64,000 nt of DNA. Source: Homarus americanus (taxonomy: Eukaryota; Arthropoda; Malacostraca; Decapoda; Nephropidae). Under the pieces are notes generated by a model. The model ran no database searches. It had not been told where the DNA came from and saw only the letters and a program-made list of their open reading frames with translations. The translations under genes and the position numbers were made by a program. The stretch is taken from positions 7,409,639-7,473,638 of the forward strand of contig NW_024726235.1 in NCBI RefSeq assembly GCF_018991925.1, read 5' to 3'. Of the stretch, positions 38,744 to 49,587 are shown one piece after another (within the stretch, counting starts at the first letter, position 1; each line of letters opens with the position of its first letter).

Positions 38744-39593
38744 CAGTGATCCCTCGGTTAACAAGCACCTCAGCTAACGAGATTTCGGTTAACGAATTAC
38801 CTTCCCTATGATTCTTAACTTCGGTTAACGAGCAATCTCTCGATTTACGAGTTTTTAACGAGCGCCCCTCCACATGTTTTCACTTGCATTTGGCGGTCCA
38901 CCAGCTGTAGTATTAGTCCGCCAATACAGTAATCGGTTCTAGGGCTCAAATTCCTTACTATTTTAGTAAATATCAAGAAGTTTGTACTATTCAATAATTT
39001 TAAAAGTTTTATATTAAATTTTTTAGTCATTTTAAAAATTATTGAACATAATTGAAGTATAGGAAGCTAGTTTTTTGCGCGCCAAAGAGCTTGTCAACAC
39101 ACCATACAGGCGTCAGTCTCTGTCTTTTCAGTGGAGGTAACATCTTGCTTGAGACTCTTGAACTAAATGCTTTTTTTTTCTGTGTTTCGAAGCAAATTAT
39201 TAGTCAATTTGAAATTTATTTTACATATTGACATTATATAATGCAGTGCAGTGTTGATTTAAAGAAAATAATCTTGAATTACACCAAGGAAACTACAATT
39301 TTATGGGTGAAATGGCACCATGGGGTGACTTCTCCACCCCAATGCCTTCTCTTCTCCCTTCTCCTCCACCCCCATTCTAATTCCCATCATCATCTTCATC
39401 ATCCAGGAGCCTTCTACATACACACCTCTAAGTAAGTGTACTTTACTACCTTTTTTGTTGATTTTAGGCAATTTTCGGTGAGCTGGAACCAATTACCCAA
39501 AAACCCATTGAAACAATGGTTTCGGTTAACGAGTTTTTCGGTTAACGAGCAACCTTCTGGAACGAATTGTGCTCGTTAACCGAGAGACCACTG
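38744..39593 (+). mobile_element. Tigger-type element, family 2 (copy e), nested
   Basis: It begins CAGTGATCCCTCGGTTAACA and ends CGAGAGACCACTG, flanked by TA. It is an internally deleted 850-bp form in the same orientation as copy a. Confidence 0.88.
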
Positions 39594-40149
39594 TACTTTG
39601 AAAATGTATGTTTTATTTCCGTAGACTTTGTTTACTATTAACCGACCCTTTGTATTATCCGTCGGCCCCTCCCCCCCATATGTGGTCGGTTAATCGAGGT
39701 TTTACTGTACTACCAAATTGTAAATTAACCACACTTGTTTGTAAATAGGTTCTGAAAGGGTAAGTTCATAGAGCCCTTATATTTTCAATGGCGTTAAACT
39801 ACATATATACTGTAACAATAAAACCATGCCATTCACAACCTTTGTTTTTTGCCCTTTGTCCACAAGTCTAATATGAATTATTATTACTTGGCATCACTCC
39901 TTCTAGTTGTGGAGGAATGATTGTCTTTTCTTCCAGGTATCATACTTTCAGTTGTATCTACTTCATGAACACCTTCCTGTGGATTTTTGGCAAATTGCCT
40001 TGAAACTGTGGTATTGTAACTGATACTATAAATCTGCTTCCTGCTGTTGGGTGAATTACTGAATCTGATATACAGTAGTTACCATAGTTGGGCTTTCTCA
40101 TTTGGCAGGGGAAGCATATTTTGTAATGCACCAATTACCTACTTTCTTA

Positions 40150-40620
40150 TCCTAAGTATCTTAACCTAACCTCTTCCATTCAAACTAACATTCATATCTC
40201 CCAGACCTTCTCTATTTATTATTATCACATTTTATTTGTTCACATTCATGATCAACTCTTATTACATATTCTTCCAAATTCTTCACACCAACATTTTTAA
40301 CTTTTCATCTGAATTACCCACCAAGACAGTATTATCTGCAAATAGCAGTTGATTCACCTTCCCTTTTCCCTATATTTTTGCTTCTATTTTTCAGTCTTTC
40401 TTTTGACTTGAGCATATTTGTTTTCACCTTACTACCCCATCCATGAAAATATTTGATAACCATGGTAATACAACTTAGGAGCTTCCTTGATGTAGATCTC
40501 CTTTCACTGGGAACTAATTCCCCACTTCATGACATACTCTTAACAAATGTTTCCCCTCATTTTAAAGACGACTGAATAGGAATCAACTACTGTATCATTT
40601 TTATCTCGTATACCTGTACA
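40150..40620 (-). pseudogene. LINE reverse-transcriptase fragment
   Basis: The minus strand gives GKVNQLLFADNTVLVGNSDE followed by KLKMLV, a reverse-transcriptase YxDD-region motif (here FADN) with its usual downstream helix. Upstream text includes a decayed MLKSKERLKNRSK. There are stops and frameshifts throughout, and the borders are approximate. Confidence 0.6.
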
Positions 40621-40838
40621 GTATTTTTAAAACTTCTCTCAGTACTTTTTTATTGACTAGGCCTATCTCATGCTCATTCTAGATCCAAAGATACCACAAT
40701 AATGTCTACTACAGCATACACTTTTCTCTGTAGTCGGCAGTCGTATTCCTCTGTATCTTTTGCCCCATAAAACTGTGTTCTGACTTCACTAGAGGAAAGG
40801 TCACGGCAGGCTTAGCTCCCGGGGATCAATTGTCAGTA

Positions 40839-41665
40839 ATGGCTAGTGCTACTTGTGAACAGGGCTGTTCCCTGAGGGCTGAGTTAGAGAGGGCCAAGGA
40901 AGAAATCTTGAAATTAAAGGAACTGATAGTGAGGATGAAGGAAGAAGACACGAGACAAGGAAAGCCTGTGTCTGACGAAAACTCAGGCGAATGGAAGGTT
41001 GTGAGCAGAAGGATGACCAAACTGGTGGTGAGAAAAGACACCAAGGATACGACAACAACAGCTAAATGTACCAACTCTTTCAGTCCATTGATAGACGAAT
41101 TGGACGTTAGCATATTCAGGGACAAGGCTGACAAGGAAGGTACGAAAACCTTAATTGTTGGCGATTCCTAGGTATGGTACCTGGACAGCTTTTGTGGTAA
41201 AAACAAAAATAGGATGCGGGTGTGTTTGCCAGGAGCTGGGGTGGGGGATATAGTTGACAGGAAGGACAATACAGTATCTTTTCTGGTAATAGGAACAAAC
41301 CCTTTATCTGCCTCAGTGCAGGAGGCAATGATATTGGCTGGTGAAAGAGTGAGGAGCTTCTTGATAAGTTCAAGACAGCTATAGAATGGATTAGGTTGAA
41401 GGGAAGGATCCCTTTCATATGTGGTGTCCTGCCTAGAAAGAGAGTTGGCAATGAATGGTTGTCAAGGGCAGTTGGTGTCAACGGCCGTCTTGACAGATAT
41501 TGCCAGTCAATATCAGTCCCATTCGTTGACAACTGGGACAACTTTTACGGCAGAAGGGACTTTTATGCTAAGGATAGGGTGCATCTGTCTAGGGATGGGG
41601 TGGCAACCCTGGTTGGCTCTCTCGAGAGGGCATTTCAAAAGATGTCGAAGTCTTTAAACTGCTAG
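40839..41665 (+). pseudogene. LINE ORF1 with SGNH-esterase-like domain
   Basis: From MASATCEQGCSLRAELERAK the N-terminus forms a coiled coil (about 40 residues). It then continues to TLIVGDS (GDS at 41160-41168, the usual serine nucleophile motif), where an in-frame TAG follows. Beyond the stop the protein continues in other frames through GAGVGDIVDR and VPFVDNWDNF, then KDRVHLSRDG with the catalytic Asp/His pair. Esterase-like ORF1 proteins are known in CR1 elements. Stops and frameshifts make it non-functional. Confidence 0.78.
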
Positions 41666-41848
41666 GGGAACATATGAGCACGGGGGTGGAAGAGACTGCA
41701 GTGGGAGCGGGTAAACAAAGTGAAAGGTTACAGGGAAATAGTGCTAGGAATGATGACAAAACTAAACTAGGCAGGGAGTTAAAACCTAAATGCGACGAAG
41801 AGAGGACTCAGAACACGACTAACTTAAATGTCTACTACGCAAACAGTA

Positions 41849-44117
41849 CAGTTGACCCTCGTTAAAATGGACCCCTTTAATCTGGGTATTAGATAAATTG
41901 GACGAAATCTGAACTAAGCGAGGGACTGTCCGTGTCAAATTTCTGGTTCTGGGATTGTCCGATAGATGGGTCACTCGCGTAAGACCGCCAGTCATTGTTG
42001 ACCTAGCGCCATATTCGAGTATCAGTGTTGTTGCCCTGCAAGTTTCGTTGATGTTTCAGTGATTAGGCATCTTTCAGCCTTGTATTTTACATCATGTCTT
42101 CAAGGGGGAGTAAAACGCCGAAGAGGAAGTATGTGACCCTTTCTGTACTTCGGTGTCAAGAGTTTGTGACGAGTATGGTGTTAAAAAGCAAACATTTTCG
42201 GACATATGCAAGGCTAAGGACAAACTCATTGCATATTCTTTGAAATATAATATTGATGCAACTTCTAAATCATCATCTGTTGGTGCAAGGAAGCGTATGA
42301 GAGTGGCAAAAGATACAAATCTTGAGGAGGCAGTGACGAAGTGGTTCGTGCAGCAACGATCCTGTGGTAATTTCGTCCGTAGTGTAGAAATTCAAGCTGC
42401 TGCTGCTAAGCTAGCAAGTCATATGGACATCGAGAATTTCGAAGCTAGTGACGGGTGGTTATGGCGATTTAGAAATCGCCATGGAATGTGTAATAAAATT
42501 ACCCATGGTGAAGCTGGTAGCACACCCACCGAGGACATCGAACCATTCAGGGAGAGGCTAAATGACTTAATTAAGAGTGAAGGGCTCCTTATTTCCCAAG
42601 TCTATAATGGGGATGAAACTGGGTTGTATTGGCGGTCCCTACCCCGGAATAACCAAGCTTTCAAGAATGAATCCTCCTCACCTGGTCGTAAAGTAAGTAA
42701 GTAATGATTTTCGGCATTGTGTTGCGCGATCGCAGACGGTATGCACCGTTTAAAGTTAGTGGTGGTGGAGAGGTCAGCACCCCCGCGAATTTTGAAAGAC
42801 ATGATGCATCATCTATCAGCGCATTATTACCACTCCAAGAAATCGTGGTTCAACATGCAAATCTTTAATGGTTGGTTTTTCTCGCATTTCATTCCTGCAG
42901 TGCGAAAATATCAAGAAGACGTCCTCAAACTTCCTGCTGCTGAGGTAAAGGCGCTACTAATTTTGGACAACGCACCTGCTCACCCAGGTGCTGACAAGCT
43001 TGTCAGTAATGATGGTAAAATAAGATGCATGTTCTTGCCACCCAATGTTACCTCCCTGATCCAGCCAATGGATCAGGGTATAATTGTAACCTGCAAGAGA
43101 ATATACCAACCAAGGTATCTGGACGAAGTTCTTGCAGTTATAGAAGAAGAGGAAGATCTTACGGAAGACACACGAGGACAAAGAACTGTTAATAACGTCA
43201 AGAACTACAACCTCAAGTCTGCAATATTCAACTTAGCAGCTTCATGAAAGGCACTGAAGATTACCACTCTAGCCAATGCTTGGAAAACTTCTGTACAATG
43301 TGGAGGTAGAATATGATTTCGATGGATTCAAGGCAAGGGACTTTCATCGTATCCTTCAGAGGGCGGGCGAAAATGATGTCACAGAAGGCGACATCAGAAA
43401 CTGGCTAGAAGACACAGAGGGTGACCCTGGATACCAAGTCTTAACAGAAGAAGAAATAGCGGATGAAGTTCTCGTTGGTGACAGCAGAGATAGGGAAGAT
43501 GAGGAAGACGACGAACCATTGCCCAAGAAACCCAAACTCTCTGTTATACGAGAATTCATTGATAATGTCATTTCGTACATTGAATTGTCAGCAGAAACTG
43601 ATGATGTTCAGCATTACTATCATCATATTAAAGCCTTTAGGGAACTCATTATCCAGAGGCAGCATCATCAAGGTAAACAATTGAAATTAGATTCATTCTT
43701 CAAGCCAGTTCGTCCCAACCCTGCTGCAGCTGTTGAGCCTGCTGACGATATTGATGACCCTCCTGCTGCTGACTCAGGCCATCCTCAGTCACCTCAGCCT
43801 TCTACGAGTGGGGGACAAGTTATCACCTCTACCCCTCACCTCCACCACATCCAGCTCATCTGTCATCTACCAAAGGTAAATGAAATTAACAATTTACGGT
43901 ATTAACTTTTTTATTTTTACATATTGTAATGTTTTATATAGCTAGTTATATGATGTTTACAGTATTTCCTGTATTTTTGTTACTGTGTATCATGTTCAGC
44001 GTACATTGTATATACGGTACTGTATTTCCTAACCTAACCTAAATCGGTTAATTCAGACAATCGGCTAAAACGGACACCCTTCCCCCCCTTTTAGTCCGTT
44101 TTAACGAGGGTCGACTG
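41849..44117 (+). mobile_element. Tigger-type element, family 6, inserted in the CR1 LINE
   Basis: It begins CAGTTGACCCTCGTTAAAAT and ends GTTTTAACGAGGGTCGACTG, flanked by TA. Removing the element and one TA rejoins the LINE frame exactly, which fixes the borders. It carries a transposase in the same orientation. Confidence 0.92.
42094..43905 (+). pseudogene. Tigger/jerky-type transposase with few breaks
   Basis: The start is MSSRGSKTPKRKYVTLS at 42094; a deletion with frameshift then removes part of the first helix-turn-helix. Frame 42153-42704 continues with CDEYGVKKQTFSDICK and the CENP-B-type second DNA-binding domain (SDGWLWRFRNRHGM), ending with the first catalytic motif GDETGLYWRSLP. 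Frame 42717-43247 has ALLILDNAPAHP and VTSLIQPMDQG, with about 34 residues between the second and third Asp. Frame 43276-43905 holds an acidic region and the PIP-like QLKLDSFF (43678-43701), then a Pro/Ser-rich end. Only three or four lesions separate it from an intact gene. Confidence 0.87.
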
Positions 44118-45577
44118 TAGAAGTATGAGAAACAAAATGAATGAAATCAGGGCGTTGGTATGTACCGAAAAAATTGATATACCTGTAATAGCATTCACCG
44201 AAACATGGATAAACCTAGACTCATGTGAGTTACCTGTCGAATATCAAATTGCAGGTTACAAATTATTCCATAACGATAGGCAGATTAGGAAAGGAGGCGG
44301 AGTAGCAATCTATGTCGGATAATCTGAAGTGTGAAATAAATAAGGAAATAAAAACTGAACAGAATACAGAAACAATTTGGATAGAATTAATCGATGGTAG
44401 GGAAAAATTAATCACAGGAATTATATATAGACCTCCTAATCTTGATAAGTTAATGAGCGACTTATTTGGGATGAAATGCGCAGGGCTTCCATACATAGCA
44501 AAGTCTGTATGGTTGGCGACTTTAACTTTAGCCAAATAGATTGGATTGACCTTACGAGTAACTCAGAATCAGAGGATTTTCTTGAAACGATCTAGGACTG
44601 TTTCCTCAACCAACATACTGTATAACCGAACCCACCCGGGGTAGTAATACATACTCAATTTAGTTCTGTCAAACAGAGAAAACCTCATTAGTAATGTCGA
44701 GGTTGGGAACAAACTTGCTAACAGTGATCACAAAGAAATAAGATTCCAATTAGAACTTCAGGGCAGCCGCAAGGAAAATTTCACTAAAGTCCCAGATTTC
44801 AGAAGTGCAAACTTTGATAGTTTGAAGATGCAGGTGAGAGAAGGGGTATCACGCTTCGGGGTGAATTACATGACCTCACACAATGTACCCACAGAGGGCG
44901 ACCTCACCTTACCTGGAGACCTGATGGATGAGGATGACCTGATCACGAGATCTGAGGTTGACGAGTTCCACAACAATTTAAATAATGAGTTACTAATGCA
45001 CAAAGGCAGAACATACCATACAAAAAACTCAGATCAAACAACAATGACCCTAAATGGATAAATAGTTATTTAAAGAATATTATTGGACAAAGGAAGGCTA
45101 TAGGTAGGAGAACAAATCATGGTGAAGTTTACCTCCAATATTACCGGTATTATAAGGTTCTGTATTGGCCGGTAGGGTTAAGACGGAGATAAGAAAAGCA
45201 AAGAGGAATAATGAACTGAAGGTAGCAAGGGAGACGAAGTCAAACCCCAAGGGATTCTATCAAATGTATAAAACTTAATCACGAGAAAAGATTGGACCAA
45301 TACAGTCAGATACCGGCGAGCTAACTGATAACGGCGGAGAAATGAGCAATAATCTGAATAAATATTTTTCAACAGTTTTCACCACCGAAAATTTAAACAT
45401 GATACCCGAGGCACCGACTCTATACAGAGATAGTGAAGAAAATAAATTAAGTGAGATAGTAGTGACTAGTAACTATGTTAGTAAGCAAACAGACAAACTA
45501 AAGCCTAAAAAGTCACCAGGTCCCAATGAGATATTTGCCATGGTATTAAAGGAATGTAAGGTAGAGCTTTAGTATGC

Positions 45578-46176
45578 TGTAGTGGACTTCTCCCCTACAA
45601 CTGCGTATCCGCATTCCAATGTCACCGTATCCTAGCAACCGAACCAAAAGACCGGCGACTTTCTCGGGTTTTCCCAACATGACTCATAGCGGCTGCTGGG
45701 TATATAAGCTCTGTCTCTCCATTGAGATTCATTCTGACCATCTTCTTGAACAAGCAACACCTCCTCCTCCGCCGCTGCCTGGCAGCCCTTGCTTCTCCTC
45801 GCCTGCCTGGCGGTCCTCGCTCCCGCCAGCGAGCATGGCGACCCACCAGCTGTCCTTCTCTGAGCTTCCTCACCAACCAGCTTTCTCATTCTGGTCTCTC
45901 TTCTTGAACAAGCAACACCTCCTCCAGCAAGCTCCACGCTGTCAGCATTCATTCAACCAGGAGGCCAGCAACAGGCAACATCTTCTCTAACGAAGCTCCT
46001 GCACATCTACCTCCTTCAACACGCTACTCACTAAACGTCTCTACTGAGCAGCTCCTCACCACACAGCACCTCCAGCACCAGACTGTCTATCATATAACTT
46101 ATATTATACAAGAAAACCACCTTAGAGTTTCCATCCATCCTGAGTGCTAGACAACATTATACCACGAATACCTACA
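45578..46176 (+). mobile_element. Solo LTR, family A, in the CR1 LINE
   Basis: It begins TGTAGTGGACTTCTCCCCTA and ends ATACCTACA, flanked by the exact 4-bp duplication ATGC (45574-45577 and 46177-46180). TATATAAG at 45701 is a plausible LTR core promoter. No internal region is present, as expected after LTR-LTR recombination. It interrupts the RT domain. Confidence 0.85.
45701..45708 (+). promoter_or_regulatory. TATA box of LTR family A
   Basis: TATATAAG lies about 123 bp inside the LTR and is conserved in the copies at 48421-48915 (minus) and 53488-53979 (TATATAAG near 53649). Confidence 0.5.
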
Positions 46177-46395
46177 ATGCCCTTAGCAAAGTTGTTTAAC
46201 ATGTCCTTAAAAACGGGTGTAGTACCAGAATCCTGGAGGATAGCGAATGTACCGGTAATACCGATTTTCAAGAAGGGAGATAGATCACTATCCTCTAACT
46301 ACCGTCCAATCAGTCTAACATCAATTGTAGGCAAATTACTGGAAGCAATCATTTTAAACTCTATTCGAAATCACCTGGAGAAGCACCTGGAGAAG

Positions 46396-47428
46396 CACTA
46401 CATCCTTGACCATCGAAGGGTCAAGACGTACCTGGCGCTCCTCTCGGAGCAGCCAGGTCAACTGTTAAGTTGGCCCATACCAACCCCCTCCCCTGAACCC
46501 TCCTCCCCACCGGAATATCAACAAGTTCTCGCCAGAAGTTACAATTTCATTTAGGAAAGGAACGGAACCAGTGTTAAACAGAGGTGAACAGTGGTGAACA
46601 GTGCTTAAGTCAGTGAGAACAACTCAACAGTAACAGTCGTACCCAAGTTAACCTTCACACAGTGAGGTCCCAGGTACCCAGTGATAACGGCCCGCGAGAC
46701 CCAACAACAACCACCGATGTGTTAATCCGTCTACGATAGGAAGGCCTGGGACCAAACCTCACTCATCTAACACCATCTGTGAGGGAATTACTACACCACA
46801 TGTCCCTCATAACACCATATGTGAGGGAACTACTACACCACGTCAAGTCCCTCATCACACCATCTGTGAGGGAATTACTACACCACGTCAGGCCCCTCAT
46901 AACACCATCTGTGAGGGAACTATTACACCACGTGATGCCCCTCATAACACCATCTGTGAGGGAGTTACTACACCACGTGAGGCCCCTCATAACACCATCT
47001 GTGAGGTAATTACTACACCACGTGAGGTCCCTCATAACACCGTCTGTGAGGTAATTACTACACACGTGAGGTCCCTCATAACACCATCTGTGAGGGAATT
47101 ACTACACCACGTGAGGCCCCTCATAACACCATCTGCGAGGGAATTACTACACCACGCCAGGTCCCTCATAACACCATCTGAGGGAACTACTACACCAAGT
47201 GAGTTCCTCCTCACACCATCTGGGAGGGAGTTACTACACTACGAGTTTGCTGTTCAACACCTACATTAATCTGTATGTTCACTGTATGTTCCTTTACCTT
47301 TCTCTAATGAAGGCTTTTGTTAAACCACCAATGTATGTAAATAAGTCATTTATGTCCAATGTATATTTTCAGCCTTCGGGCTGCAGAATTTTTTCAATAA
47401 ACCGTTAATTATTATTATTATTATTATT
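46396..47428 (+). mobile_element. Short retroposon-like insert with a minisatellite body and (ATT)n tail
   Basis: It interrupts the LINE RT between LEKH and INDFQ. The 3' end has AATAAACC (about 47397) followed by (ATT) repeats (47408-47428), the usual look of a LINE-mobilised retroposon tail. The body contains a 45-bp minisatellite. The 5' border is uncertain because CACCTGGAGAAG is duplicated there. No protein is recognised. Confidence 0.6.
46762..47240. repeat. 45-bp minisatellite, about 10 copies
   Basis: The unit reads AACACCATCTGTGAGGGAAT, then TACTACACCACGTGAGG, then CCCCTCAT, with variants. The period is a multiple of three, so frames stay open on both strands (for example SVRELLHHVRPLITP repeating). 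This is not evidence for a gene. Confidence 0.9.
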
Positions 47429-48366
47429 AAGTTGATCAATGATTTCCAACATGGCTAGACAAGCGGGCGTTCATGTCTAACTAATCTATTAACATTCTTT
47501 TCATCTGTTTTCGAATCAGTGGACGAGGGGCACAATTATGATGTGGTATATCTCGACTTTAGCAAAGCCATCGACAGAGTCCCCCACGAAAGACTAATAA
47601 GAAAAGTGGAAGCTCATGGCATTAAAGGAGATATTCTAAAATGGATTAGGGCGTGGTTACAGGACAGGAAACAGCGAGTGAGCATTAACGGCACTAAATC
47701 CGATTGGAGCAACGTCACTAGTGGAGTTCCCCAAAGCTCAGTACTTGGACCATTATTATTAATTACATACATAAACGACACAGATATCGGCGTAGACAGC
47801 AACTTAAGTAAATTTGCTGATGACACTAAAATAGGGCATGTAATTAAATCTGACAAGGACTCTGCAAAACTACAGGAAGATCTAAACAAATTTTTCGAAT
47901 GGTCTGAAAAATGGCAGATGAAATTCAATGTGAACAAATGTAAAGTACTCAGTATAGGAGATGTAAACAGGGAAACCAGATACTAGATGAGCAACGATGT
48001 TATTGAGAAATTCGACTGCGAGAAGGATTTAGGAGTAATGATAAGTAGGAATCTTAAGCTAAGTAAACAATGTGTATTTGCTCGAAACAAGGCTAATAAA
48101 GTACTTGGGTTCATACAAAGGAGTGTTAGTTACAAGACTAATGAGGTCATCCTAAAACTATATCTTGCGCTTGTGAGACCTCACTTGGATTACGCGGGTC
48201 AATTCTGGTCACCGTATTACAGAATGGATATAGAATCTTTGTAAAGAATTCAAAGGAGAATGACAAGACTAATCCCGGGCATTAGGAACTGAGTACAGAG
48301 GCAGGTTAAAGCATCTTAATCTGCACTCCCTCGAGAGACGTAGAGTGAGGGGAGATATGATAGAGG

Positions 48367-49332
48367 TGTGGGGTATGAGATTGTTTGGTGTTCACTCAGG
48401 GTGGGTTGGAGAAAGGAAACTGTAGGGGTATCGAGATATTAATGTTGTCTAGCACTCAGGATGGAAGGAAACTCTAATGTGGTTTTCTTATATAATATAA
48501 GTTATATGATAGACAGTCTGGTGCTGGAGGTGCCGTGTGGTGAGGAGCTGCTCAGTAGAAGACGTTCGGTGAGTAGCGTGTTGAAGGAGGTAGATGTGCA
48601 GGAGCTTCGTTAGAGAAGATGTTGCCTGTTGCTGGCCTCCTGGTTGAATGAATGCTAACAGCGTGGAGCTTGCTGGAGGAGGTGTTGCTTGTTCAGGAAG
48701 ATGGGCAGAATGAATCTCAATGGAGAGACAGAGCTTATATACCCAGCAGCAGCCGCCAGTCCTCTATGAATCATGTTGGGAAAACCCAGAAAGTCGCCGG
48801 TGACTAGTTTCATTGCTAAGCAACCGTACCATCTGGCGTCAGCTCTCGCTTGGTTGCTAGGAGACGGCAGCACGTCGGAATGCGATACGCAGTTGTAGGG
48901 GAGACGTCCACTACAAAACTCACGATGTGCTCTCTATATACATGTTGTATTGGATGTACAATGCAGCTTGGTGCTGGGAAGGCAGCATGGTTACAAGCGT
49001 GATGTAGAGAGGTGAGGATACTCAGAGGAGGACAGCTTGTGGGTCGCCATGCTCGCCGGCGGGAGAGAGGACCGCCAGGCAGGCGGAGGAGGAGCGAGGG
49101 CCGCCAGGCAGCGGCGGAGGAGGTGTTGCTAGCTGGTCGGTGTGGGTAGAAAGAGAGAGATCACCACGAGGTCAGGTCTTAAATAGCGGGGGTTGGCATG
49201 GCTTAGTAGTTGACCCCCGCTCCGTGATGTATGGCGGCGCTGGTTGACCTAGACCACGAGGCATACACTGGGGAATTGGTGGGGTCGGCTACTCAGCGAC
49301 AAACAGCGTTTGTAGGGGAGAAATCCACTACA
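48367..49332 (-). mobile_element. Solo LTR, family B, in the CR1 LINE, itself interrupted
   Basis: It begins TGTGGGGTATGAG and ends GAGAAATCCACTACA, flanked by the 4-bp duplication GAGG (48363-48366 and 49333-49336). Removing it rejoins the LINE text (GATAGAGG with TGTATAAATGG). Its body matches the LTRs of the element at 51482-53218. A family A LTR is inserted at 48421-48915. Confidence 0.83.
48421..48915 (-). mobile_element. Solo LTR, family A, nested in the family B LTR
   Basis: It is read on the minus strand, with ends TGTAGTGG...CCCTACA as in the other family A copies. It is flanked by AAAC at 48417-48420 and 48916-48919. Confidence 0.85.
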
Positions 49333-49587
49333 GAGGTGTATAAATGGAAGTCGGGGCTGAACAAAGGGGACATTACAAAGGTACTGAAATTATCCAACCA
49401 GGAGCGAACTCGTAAGAATAATTTTAAATTATACAAATTTAGATTTAGGCGCAAAATAGGTAAATATTGGTTTGGAAATAGAGTAGTGGACGAGTGGAAC
49501 AAGTTACCAAATATCATCAATAACTCGAATACGCTGGATAGCTTCAAACATAGGTTGGATGGATATATGATGTCATGGTCACAATGA

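Larger units (their letters stand above)
37606..39707 (+). mobile_element. Tigger-type element, family 5, carrying two nested elements
   Basis: It begins CAGTAAAACCTCGATTAACC and ends GTTAATCGAGGTTTTACTG, flanked by TA. With the inserts at 38015-38636 and 38744-39593 removed, only about 630 bp remain, so it is a short non-autonomous copy. An AAT microsatellite lies at about 37741-37775. Confidence 0.86.
40830..49587 (+). mobile_element. CR1-type LINE, heavily interrupted
   Basis: Pieces in order: ORF1 (40839-41665), ORF1/ORF2 junction (41666-41848), endonuclease and start of RT (44118-45577), RT (46177-46395, 47430-48366) and C-terminal part (49337-49587). Endonuclease and RT motifs together with an esterase-like ORF1 are characteristic of CR1-type LINEs. 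Four separate insertions account for about 4.9 kb of its 8.8-kb span. Confidence 0.85.
41822..49587 (+). pseudogene. LINE ORF2 (endonuclease and reverse transcriptase), in five pieces
   Basis: It starts NLNVYYANS just before the Tigger insertion and resumes at 44118. Endonuclease part: AFTETWINLD, then GGGVAIYVG, RPPNLDKL and a decayed GDFNFSQIDW. RT part: KSPGPNEIFA, NYRPISLTSIVGKLLE, VVYLDFSKAIDRVPH, GVPQSSVLGPLL and LSKFADDTKIG, then LALVRPHLDYAGQFW. The end (49337-49587) is KLYKFRFRRKIGKYWFGNRV through TLDSFKHRLDGY. Many frameshifts and stops are present. Confidence 0.82.

Noticed and set aside
45622..45952. Arg-rich minus-strand frames in the LTR
   Set aside because: They lie wholly within LTR family A, whose copies at 48421 and 53488 do not keep the frames.
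46763..47214. Repeat-protein-like frames SVRELLHHVRPLITP / WCSNSLTDGVMRGLT
   Set aside because: Product of a 45-bp tandem repeat open on both strands, with no start context or domain.
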